Positions 1 to 5,899 of a stretch of DNA of 7,623 nt are shown here, one piece after another. Within the stretch, counting starts at the first letter, position 1. Each line of letters begins with the position of its first letter. The position numbers and the translations under genes are program-made. The stretch lies in the NCBI GenBank assembly GCA_018238825.1, contig JABCSP010000100.1, forward strand, positions 1-7,623. The letters are read 5' to 3'. A model generated the notes under the pieces. It searched no databases, was not told where the DNA came from, and worked only from the letters and a program-made list of their open reading frames with translations. The DNA is from Candidatus Thorarchaeota archaeon (GTDB lineage Archaea > Asgardarchaeota > Thorarchaeia > Thorarchaeales > Thorarchaeaceae).

Positions 1-465
1 AATCATCTCAAAGACATCTCTCCCAACAAGATCCTCTTCTGAAACACAACCGTACTGATTCACTGCCTGCTGATTGGCCATGGTGATTTGTCCATCAAGG
101 TCCACGACGACAACTGCATCAGGAAATGCTTCGACCACACCACGATATCGCACCTCACTCGCTCGCAGTGCCTCCTCAGAGCCTTTGATCGAGAAGAATA
201 TCGGGGCAATCCAAGCTATACCGATCAACAAGAGTGCAGATGTGGCCAAGGCTACCAACTCAGCAACCAAATCAGGGGATAGTGACACATCTCCTGAGGT
301 CAGTCGGTACAGAGTGATAGCTCGCCGGATGGCCATCAACAGAATAGCTGTAGCAATCAGTATGAATGAACGTAGGTTCCCGGTTATCCGGATCAACCTC
401 AAAGCCAAGACTGCCGCTGCAACCTGAAGCAAGATGGAAACCAGAAGTACAATGATTATAATCAA
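1..465 (-). CDS. Membrane-anchored PAS-domain sensor protein (likely sensor histidine kinase), 3' end beyond window
   Basis: The first 155 residues of a signal-transduction protein are visible; the rest lies beyond the left edge. Three hydrophobic segments (about residues 2-22, 36-52 and 67-91) should anchor it in the membrane, and each is followed by basic or charged residues (for example RLIRITGN and AIRRAITLYRL). A short amphipathic linker (SEEALRASEVRYRGVVEAFP, about 96-115) leads into a PAS domain with the typical start DAVVVVDLDGQITMANQQAV and then GRDVF. This layout is common in archaeal and bacterial sensor histidine kinases, but the kinase domain is not in view, so the output type is inferred. 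The start is taken as TTG at 465-463 because an in-frame TAA lies directly upstream at 468-466. This TTG overlaps the TGA stop of the small upstream gene (TTGA), which suggests coupled translation. Confidence in PAS and membrane topology is high; in the exact start, moderate. Confidence 0.8.
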   Translation of the reverse strand, partial: MIIIIVLLVSILLQVAAAVLALRLIRITGNLRSFILIATAILLMAIRRAITLYRLTSGDVSLSPDLVAELVALATSALLLIGIAWIAPIFFSIKGSEEALRASEVRYRGVVEAFPDAVVVVDLDGQITMANQQAVNQYGCVSEEDLVGRDVFEMI

Positions 466-470
466 TTATA
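457..470. repeat. 14-bp near-palindromic repeat, copy 1 (TATAATCAATTATA)
   Basis: The sequence TATAATCAATTATA occurs here and again at 870-883. It matches its own reverse complement at 12 of 14 positions. This copy covers the stop of the 75-residue gene and the TTG start of the sensor gene. It could be an operator or simply AT-rich coincidence. Confidence 0.35.
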
Positions 471-689
471 CAGCCCCCATCTGAAAGTGTAATGCCTCTG
501 TGACACCAAGTGCTTAAACCATGGTTCGATGAGGATGTTCCTCGTAACACTTGAATTTTCAGCGCGGATGGTTGTCCCGGTCAGTGTACGACCTCTAACT
601 GTGTGAGTCCAAGTGTCATTGATCGCTCGGTTCATTCTCGCTAGAGCCCTGCATGATATCTCACTGCGATACCTTTCCAGAGAGTCCAT
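462..689 (-). CDS. Small basic protein of unknown function (75 aa), coupled to the PAS sensor gene
   Basis: The protein is not recognised. Its reality rests on translation signals: GGAGG lies 7 bases before the ATG at 689-687, and its TGA stop (464-462) shares bases with the TTG start of the downstream sensor gene. The 75-residue product has no membrane segment or signal peptide. It is rich in Arg, Asn and Thr, with an N-terminal stretch that is likely helical (MDSLERYRSEISCRALARMN) and a C-terminal aromatic part (EPWFKHLV, HYTFRWGLYN). The reading frame is open for 24 further codons upstream to an ATG at 761, but no ribosome binding site is seen there. It could be a small regulator or accessory partner of the sensor. 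Alternatively, it could be the tail of a decayed longer gene, since the neighbouring rightward region contains gene remnants. Confidence 0.5.
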   Translation of the reverse strand: MDSLERYRSEISCRALARMNRAINDTWTHTVRGRTLTGTTIRAENSSVTRNILIEPWFKHLVSQRHYTFRWGLYN

Positions 690-861
690 TGTTTCGCCTC
701 CATACTTGAAAATTGGGTCTAGAACTTCGCGAGCCTTCATACAGCAGTTATAGAATATCAATGTAGTAGATACTAAGAGTTCCTTTATCCCGGAGTGACG
801 ATAATCCCACGATTTCCAAACCTATTATCTTCTTATTCTTGAAAGCCGATGCATCCCTAAT

Positions 862-893
862 GAGTATAGTATAATCAATTATAATATAAATTA
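862..893 (-). promoter_or_regulatory. AT-rich TATA-like region, candidate promoter for the leftward small-protein/sensor unit
   Basis: On the minus strand this reads as a long TATA-like run (TTTATATTATAATTGATTAT and onward). It is the most AT-rich block upstream of the leftward genes and lies about 175 bases before the ATG at 689, which would imply a long leader. Because it is nearly symmetric, it could equally serve rightward transcription of the remnant at 961. Placement is by composition only. Confidence 0.3.
870..883. repeat. 14-bp near-palindromic repeat, copy 2 (TATAATCAATTATA)
   Basis: This is the second exact copy of the element at 457-470, lying inside the AT-rich candidate promoter upstream of the leftward unit. 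If both copies bind the same regulator, one would act at the promoter and the other at the sensor gene start. Confidence 0.35.
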
Positions 894-960
894 ATTTCAG
901 TGGAACTGTCCACAAATACTAGTCTACTGAGAGTCTAAACAGGTCAGGTGAAGCTCGAAA

Positions 961-1065
961 ATGATAGACTACGATGTCATCGTTGCTGGTGTAGAATTGC
1001 TTTCCGACTTTCGCGGGGGTGACGTGCAGCTACTAAAAACCTTGACGAACCTAGACATTCATTAG
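961..1065 (+). pseudogene. Remnant of an FAD-dependent reductase gene (geranylgeranyl-reductase-like N-terminus)
   Basis: The 34-codon frame starts MIDYDVIVAG, which matches the first beta strand of Rossmann-type FAD proteins; archaeal geranylgeranyl reductases typically begin MxDYDVIVVGAGPAGS. Here the dinucleotide-binding glycines that should follow are missing, and the sequence jumps to VELLSDFRGGDVQLLKTLTN before a TAG. The simplest reading is that nearly the whole gene has been deleted, leaving about ten N-terminal residues joined to other sequence, possibly its own C-terminal helices. A weak Shine-Dalgarno (GGTGA) lies about 11 bases upstream of the ATG. The assignment depends on ten residues only. 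The frame might alternatively be an unrelated small peptide. Confidence 0.4.
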
Positions 1066-1077
1066 AAACTCCTTTGA

Positions 1078-1451
1078 GTGATACTCATGTTTTCAGTATC
1101 AAAAACAGCCTTACGACTGGGAGTATGTATAAGGACCATCCATCGATGGGACAAATTTGGAAAACTCCACTGTTTTCGAACAGTTGGAAACCACCGTAGA
1201 ATACCATTGTCAGAAATCAACCGGACGGTTCAATCCATACACTTCTCATCACTCACAAGGACAGGCTTGCACGCTTCGGGTTGGATCTCCTTGAACGTAT
1301 CCTCAATGACTATGGGATGCGTCTTGAAGTTCTCTATCAACCTGAACACCAGAGCCCTCAGAAAGAACTTGTCATGGATCTCAGGTCATTGATAGCTTCC
1401 TTCTCCGGTCGGGTCTATGGACTCAGGGCCGCTGCTCACAGGGTGTCCTAG
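1078..1451 (+). pseudogene. tnpA: IS607-family serine recombinase (TnpA), internally deleted and frameshifted
   Basis: The first part (GTG at 1078 or, better, ATG at 1087) encodes a MerR-like winged helix-turn-helix: MFSVSKTALRLGV, then IRTIHRWDKFGKL and GNHRRIPLSEINR. This is the characteristic N-terminal DNA-binding head of IS607 TnpA. From about 1227 the homology continues in another frame (codons in phase with 1239): IHTLLITHKDRLARFGLDLL, then LEVLYQPEHQSPQKELVMDL, then SFSGRVYGLRAAAHRVS and TAG at 1449-1451. These are the late catalytic-domain and C-terminal parts of the same family. The segment between them, which should hold the catalytic serine (ARVSS-type motif) and roughly 60 residues, is absent, so the recombinase cannot be active. 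No partner tnpB is present downstream in the window. The frame from 1078 stays open to 1392, so a 101-104-residue protein with an intact DNA-binding head could still be made. Confidence 0.85.
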
Positions 1452-1551
1452 TCCATTAGTTCTCTTTCAATATCCATTTCTGTAACTGCTCTTCAAGATC
1501 CTATTACGGACTAGCTGAACGAAGTGGTTGGAGTATTTTTCGTACTGATAC

Positions 1552-1588
1552 CTGATATATCATTTTGTACCAAAAACAAATTATTCTT
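1552..1588 (+). promoter_or_regulatory. TATA-like region, candidate promoter of the nuclease/RadA-like operon
   Basis: TGATATATCATT at 1553-1564 and an A/T-rich stretch at 1571-1588 lie 30-70 bases before the operon's first start codon. If the first acts as the TATA box, transcription would begin near 1584-1588, giving a short leader that contains the inverted repeat at 1589-1608. If the second does, the transcript would be almost leaderless. The sequence alone does not decide between them. Confidence 0.35.
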
Positions 1589-1608
1589 ACATTTCAAAGT
1601 CGAAATGT
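1589..1608. promoter_or_regulatory. 7-bp inverted repeat upstream of the operon, possible operator or leader hairpin
   Basis: ACATTTC and GAAATGT form perfect 7-bp arms around a 6-base centre (AAAGTC). The element ends 12 bases before the TTG at 1621, between the TATA-like region and the start codon, where an archaeal repressor would block initiation. As RNA it could form only a weak hairpin, so an operator is the better guess. Confidence 0.35.
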
Positions 1609-1620
1609 GTTTATTAGGAA

Positions 1621-4600
1621 TTGGAACCAGAATGTAGTGTGCCTCCTAGAATTCCTCAGATTAGTTATCCTGATAGGGCAATGATGCAGGCAAAGAATTC
1701 AGCCATGAATACGCTCCTTCATTTTATCAGAAAAGAAGCTGATATTCTACCTAAGAAATATGAAAAATCACTCGTGGTATGGGAAGAAACTGTAAGGAAA
1801 AGAGCTGAGCTAAGTAAAGAAAAAGATCCAGACCGATTTGTACCTGTCTGTGATGTTGAAAAATATCTAAGAAAGAATTTCCTCTCTGTAGTCTTCAATA
1901 CCACAGCTCTTTACGGGAATACGGAATCTAAGAGAGTATACTCATGGAAAGAAGGGTCTATTGGTCCCTTGAATATTTTGCTGAATATAGCAGGAGCACA
2001 CCTCAGGTTTCTTGCAATGACAAGATATCCGTTCCCTTTGCCTAGAAAGAGGAGGGTTAGAAGAACCAACAAGGAGGGAACGCACTACTTCCAGAATGAT
2101 TACGTATATTGTGGTACAATAAATCGTCCATCAGTCATTATCACACATCCCATGCTCCCATCACTAGATTTTGTAGATGTAATTCGAGGACATCTGGTAG
2201 AACTCTGTCGACAGTGTTTCATCCACTCTGTTCCGATTAGTATCGCTTCTAGATACATCAATCTCCTGACCTTCCGATTAAGACCATTGGTAGACAAGTT
2301 CTATTTGGCTGGTTTTGAGAAGAAGAAAAGGACCTTGGAATTCACGAAGAAGTCATTGTCTATCTTAGAATCAGTATTGAAGAGCGTCAGAGGACAACAT
2401 GGTATCACTTCAGGATATCCATTGCGGATGACCAAGATTCTAGATGACACAGGACCTAGCCCTATTGGGTTGTCCGAACTCATTGAAAAAATCGATGATT
2501 CGGGGATTCGTGCAATTATTACAAAACGTCAGGACAAACACTTGGTCGATGAAGACGATGTGACGCAATTTACTAGTAGGATAAACACAGCTAGATCTCG
2601 ACTAGGGACACGGATTCATAAGCAGTTAGCGTGGGGGATAACTCAACCTTTCTCAGCAAAGAGTGTAATGCTGGGCGGGGACTATCTAGCAAAAGACAAG
2701 ACTGGATACATCCTAGCTGCTGAGATGCCTGTGAATGCAGGACGTGGAAAGGTAGACTACACACTCCTTGCTAGAAAAATACCCATGTATATGGAAGACA
2801 TATCTGACTCTACTTCTGGTATATGGCCCCCAAGACTTGTCCTGGATCTTAAGACGAAATCAGCATTCAATTGGGGCGTAAGTGCTAAGACCCATAACTC
2901 GGACAAGTCCCTTGTTGTAGACTTCCCGTTTAAGAGAAGGCCTCTGACCGATTCAGAATGGGATTTCCTCATCAAGAACTCTCCAACTCCAAAAGAACAT
3001 AAACAAGTGGAATCTTATGCTGAAGTATTACTACAAGAGTATAAAGCAATTGCAAAAGAGGCCCTTTCACCACCTTCAACGATTCTAAAGGGGATAATTC
3101 TTGTTGATGGTCATGAGCGCTCTTCACGTCTAAGACGTATCCTACCTAAGTTCATCAAGACTGTTTACAAACAGGTACACAAAGACCTGGTAGAAATGCG
3201 TTCAAAGAAACCAGAGGGGGAATTGAAATATCCTCGGACGTTATTTGAACCTACATTTAGGTGGGCACTAAATATCCGAATTGCAATTGTACTCTCTCCT
3301 TTCACATTACCAAAAGATGCTTCTCTTCAAGAAATCCTTCCTCCACCTATTCCACCACACGTAGTCAGTGAACTCAACCCATTCAAATGTAGTAGAGATG
3401 AATTAAGACACTTTATCCTGTATCTCTCTGCAGATGGTGCAAGTTCCCCAGGTGATAGTGCAGGTTGGATTACACAGCATTGGCATGGACTAAAGTTTGG
3501 ATATGATCTTGCTTGCGAACGTAATCTCAGGAAGGTTGTCTGGATTGACCTTGCAGGAGAATTTACGGATGAAATAATCAGAGCTGCTACATTGCGATTG
3601 GACTTCCATCATAATCGAGTAGTTAAATTCTGCAAAGGTATCGAGTTCCTAGATCTCTCTGCAGAAATAGAAAAAGTATTGTTTTCAGGGAGCGAACTTC
3701 CTTCTGCCGAATCAATAGAATCTCGGGTCAAGAATTATGATCTCGTTATCGTGTCAGGTATTGATACCATTAGACAGATCGCTCCAAAGGAACTTGAAGG
3801 CTTAGTCGACACTTTATCTGTGCATATAGCGAATGCAACATCATTACCCGAAACGTGTACACTTTGGTTTGGAACCCCCCAACCCCTTGCTACGACTTCA
3901 GTGTTGTACAAGCGTTCGCAACTGCGCCCGTTCAGACACGATTCTCCTTTACAACCATACATCAATGAGATCGTAATGAGCATCCCGCTCCCACCAAGAA
4001 AAGGAGGAAGTAAAGTCCCATTACATGACCATGTAAGAGGATTAGTGTCAATTGTTCCTGATATGAAAAAAAGAATCAGATGCACAACAATTGGAATTCC
4101 TCCTTTGATAGGATGGTCCAAACGATTCCTGTCACGGAAGCCATCTGATAAAGAGCAGAAGTTAATGGATAGAATTCACACTCGACCACCTAGCACATTT
4201 CGCTGGTTGGAATCTCAAGGAACTTCCATGTTTAGAAAGGATATGGCGATTGAGCTATTTCCGTTCTTAGAGTCTTGGAATCCAAGATCCAATGAGTCTT
4301 CTGTATCTGAAGACAAAAATCTAGATAGCCTTAAAGTAAAGAAGAAAAAGTTGGGTGGAAAAAGGGGATACAAGGGATCCAGTTCTCGTTTGACATTTTC
4401 TGCAAATTTGTGCATACCTTCCCCTAGATCAATAAATACAAAGAGAGAGTATGAACAAACAGAGTTGGTACTCAAACCGCTTAAATCAACCCCACATCCA
4501 CCTAATCATTCTGAGTTAGTGCATACAGAGTTCTCAAGTAATGAAGCTGCAAGAATCGAATTAGTACGGTTACAGGACACCTGTAAATTCCTGCTAAGTC

Positions 4601-5898
4601 TCAATTCAAGTTCGTCGTATTTGAAGGAACATTGTAAAGAGGTTATCAAGGTTATAGCAAAAGCAGTTAAACTCCCATCAGCGGATATGTTGCAGAAGTT
4701 TGCAGGATTTTTCAGGAATAGTATATACTCCAGTCAGACATGGTATAGATTGCTCTGGGTAAGGGATTGGCTGGATGGCTGGCCTATGCCAAGTGGTCTG
4801 AAGAAAGAATTGGCTGAATTGCGGGTCGAGAGAAAAGATATCCTTCATTATTATGGTAATTATCTTGTCTTAATGATAGCAAGTTTGACTGAACATTTTG
4901 CTCTTCATCAAACAGAGATACAGTTTCTTTGGAAAATGGTTATGCCATGGATCACTTTACAGATGGGGGCTCAGTCCAGGACAGGACTACAACCTGATTC
5001 AGAATATGATACTGCCAGTGTTTATGAACAACTAAAGACAAAAATCATCTATTGGAATAGAGCTCCCTATCCCAGAACTACTGCCCTCTCTAATGTCCGA
5101 TATGGACTACGTGTGGATGTATCCAAAAGTAATCCTGGAAAATATCGTTGGTATGTTTTCGAAGACGGTCCATATAGCAATAGGTTCATAGCTGGATGTG
5201 TTGAGCAAAATGCAATAAGACCAGGCCCATTACCACTAATAAGAGCTAACGCTGTGACATCGCTTGATGATATAGATACTCTTACAGATTTCAAGTTCAA
5301 GAATTGCATAATCCGGCCTTTTCTAATAGCTGAGCATCAAGGTATCAATATCCTTTACGAAACAGAAAAAGCACTACAGGACAAGAGTGAACTACGTGGA
5401 ATAACAAACCCCTCCTCTTTCAATTGGAACCCTGTTGGGATGATACGTTTTGGAACTAGGTCACGAAACGCGCCCGCGAGATTGAGGTACATCAAGGTCC
5501 TCACTTTAGGGATGAAGTATCCTTCCATTCGAAACCAGTTGCTTCCAGAACGACAATCAGATTTTGGTGAGAAACTATTCGAGCACATTAAGACAATAAG
5601 TGTACAAACGTCAGGGGTGACTAGAGTGAAGTGCAGCTTGGAAGGGACAATCGACTATGGAAGTATTTCTTTCAAAATGCGTGGTGAAAAGCGTTGGAAA
5701 AAGGTCGGGCAAAACATTGCTCATAAGGATAAAAATCAAGCTGTACAAACACTCCTTTTGCCTTACAATGCAGGAATTGCCGTTCAAGGAAGATATTCAT
5801 GGGATCCATTAACAGATTTTCATTTTCGATTTGGAGGGGAGGAGCTTAGAAAAGAAGTGGTATCTAGAATCCAACTTGATAAGGAGGAAGGTGTATGA
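1621..5898 (+). CDS. Giant protein (~1425 aa) with candidate PD-(D/E)XK nuclease domain and degenerate RecA-like domain
   Basis: I do not recognise the whole protein as a known family. Residues 1-340 are mostly helical and basic, with no assignment. Residues about 360-490 look like a RecB/Cas4-type PD-(D/E)XK nuclease: E368, then GKVD379Y, then LVLD409LK411TKS, and Q462xxxY466 in a helix; no Cas4-style cysteine cluster is seen. Residues about 595-790 resemble a RecA-fold core (QHWHGLKFGYDLAC at 619, KVVWID near 638, YDLVIVSG near 706, TCTLWFGTP at 745), but the P-loop Lys-Thr and the Walker B Asp are lost. A lysine-rich linker lies near 905-923, followed by about 500 unassigned residues. There is no signal peptide or clear membrane segment, so it is probably cytoplasmic. 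The frame opens at TTG 1621 directly after a stop; ATG 1681 is an alternative start. The neighbouring gene B is one base away, indicating a shared transcript. The nuclease call is motif-based and untested. Confidence 0.85.
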   Translation: MEPECSVPPRIPQISYPDRAMMQAKNSAMNTLLHFIRKEADILPKKYEKSLVVWEETVRKRAELSKEKDPDRFVPVCDVEKYLRKNFLSVVFNTTALYGNTESKRVYSWKEGSIGPLNILLNIAGAHLRFLAMTRYPFPLPRKRRVRRTNKEGTHYFQNDYVYCGTINRPSVIITHPMLPSLDFVDVIRGHLVELCRQCFIHSVPISIASRYINLLTFRLRPLVDKFYLAGFEKKKRTLEFTKKSLSILESVLKSVRGQHGITSGYPLRMTKILDDTGPSPIGLSELIEKIDDSGIRAIITKRQDKHLVDEDDVTQFTSRINTARSRLGTRIHKQLAWGITQPFSAKSVMLGGDYLAKDKTGYILAAEMPVNAGRGKVDYTLLARKIPMYMEDISDSTSGIWPPRLVLDLKTKSAFNWGVSAKTHNSDKSLVVDFPFKRRPLTDSEWDFLIKNSPTPKEHKQVESYAEVLLQEYKAIAKEALSPPSTILKGIILVDGHERSSRLRRILPKFIKTVYKQVHKDLVEMRSKKPEGELKYPRTLFEPTFRWALNIRIAIVLSPFTLPKDASLQEILPPPIPPHVVSELNPFKCSRDELRHFILYLSADGASSPGDSAGWITQHWHGLKFGYDLACERNLRKVVWIDLAGEFTDEIIRAATLRLDFHHNRVVKFCKGIEFLDLSAEIEKVLFSGSELPSAESIESRVKNYDLVIVSGIDTIRQIAPKELEGLVDTLSVHIANATSLPETCTLWFGTPQPLATTSVLYKRSQLRPFRHDSPLQPYINEIVMSIPLPPRKGGSKVPLHDHVRGLVSIVPDMKKRIRCTTIGIPPLIGWSKRFLSRKPSDKEQKLMDRIHTRPPSTFRWLESQGTSMFRKDMAIELFPFLESWNPRSNESSVSEDKNLDSLKVKKKKLGGKRGYKGSSSRLTFSANLCIPSPRSINTKREYEQTELVLKPLKSTPHPPNHSELVHTEFSSNEAARIELVRLQDTCKFLLSLNSSSSYLKEHCKEVIKVIAKAVKLPSADMLQKFAGFFRNSIYSSQTWYRLLWVRDWLDGWPMPSGLKKELAELRVERKDILHYYGNYLVLMIASLTEHFALHQTEIQFLWKMVMPWITLQMGAQSRTGLQPDSEYDTASVYEQLKTKIIYWNRAPYPRTTALSNVRYGLRVDVSKSNPGKYRWYVFEDGPYSNRFIAGCVEQNAIRPGPLPLIRANAVTSLDDIDTLTDFKFKNCIIRPFLIAEHQGINILYETEKALQDKSELRGITNPSSFNWNPVGMIRFGTRSRNAPARLRYIKVLTLGMKYPSIRNQLLPERQSDFGEKLFEHIKTISVQTSGVTRVKCSLEGTIDYGSISFKMRGEKRWKKVGQNIAHKDKNQAVQTLLLPYNAGIAVQGRYSWDPLTDFHFRFGGEELRKEVVSRIQLDKEEGV
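4333..4389 (+). other. Lysine/glycine-rich basic linker inside the giant protein
   Basis: Residues about 905-923 of the giant protein contain KVKKKKLGGKRGYKGSSSR. The stretch is strongly basic and low in complexity, and probably a flexible joint between the RecA-like part and the C-terminal half. It could also contact nucleic acid. It is encoded by an A-rich run without any stop or frameshift. Confidence 0.6.
5881..5887 (+). promoter_or_regulatory. Strong Shine-Dalgarno (AAGGAGG) for the RadA-like gene, within the end of the giant gene
   Basis: AAGGAGG is a near-perfect anti-16S complement and encodes part of the last codons (KEEGV) of the giant protein. It lies 12 bases before the in-frame ATG at 5900. 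A closer ATG at 5895 is out of frame and would give only six residues, and an in-frame GTG at 5891 is only 3 bases away. The site supports coupled translation of the two genes and makes the exact start of the second slightly uncertain. Confidence 0.65.
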
Positions 5899-5899
5899 A

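Larger units (their letters stand above)
690..960. other. Intergenic region with no gene seen
   Basis: All frames are short here and I see no tRNA or other RNA gene. It contains the AT-rich block at 862-893 and a small inverted repeat GTGGA-ACTG-TCCAC at 900-913. The short repeat lies about 50 bases before the ATG of the flavoprotein remnant, where an operator would be expected if rightward transcription starts near 910. Confidence 0.5.
1452..1620. other. Intergenic region between IS607 remnant and the central operon
   Basis: No gene is seen. It carries the candidate promoter and inverted repeat listed separately. No tnpB fragment was recognisable by reading the frames. Confidence 0.5.

Noticed and set aside
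74..427. Plus-strand open frame of 117 codons
   Set aside because: It lies opposite the membrane/PAS sensor gene; its Ser/Thr/Ala-rich product looks like antisense translation, while the minus strand gives clear membrane helices and a PAS domain.
272..550. Minus-strand open frame of 92 codons
   Set aside because: It is a different frame of the sensor/small-protein region without sensible composition or a ribosome binding site, and it competes with the PAS-coding frame.
900..913. Small inverted repeat GTGGA-ACTG-TCCAC considered as an operator
   Set aside because: Arms of only 5 bp are expected by chance and the downstream gene is a remnant.
3735..4121. Minus-strand open frame of 128 codons inside the giant gene
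   Set aside because: It is a shadow on the opposite strand of a continuous 4.3-kb coding frame; no recognisable domain.
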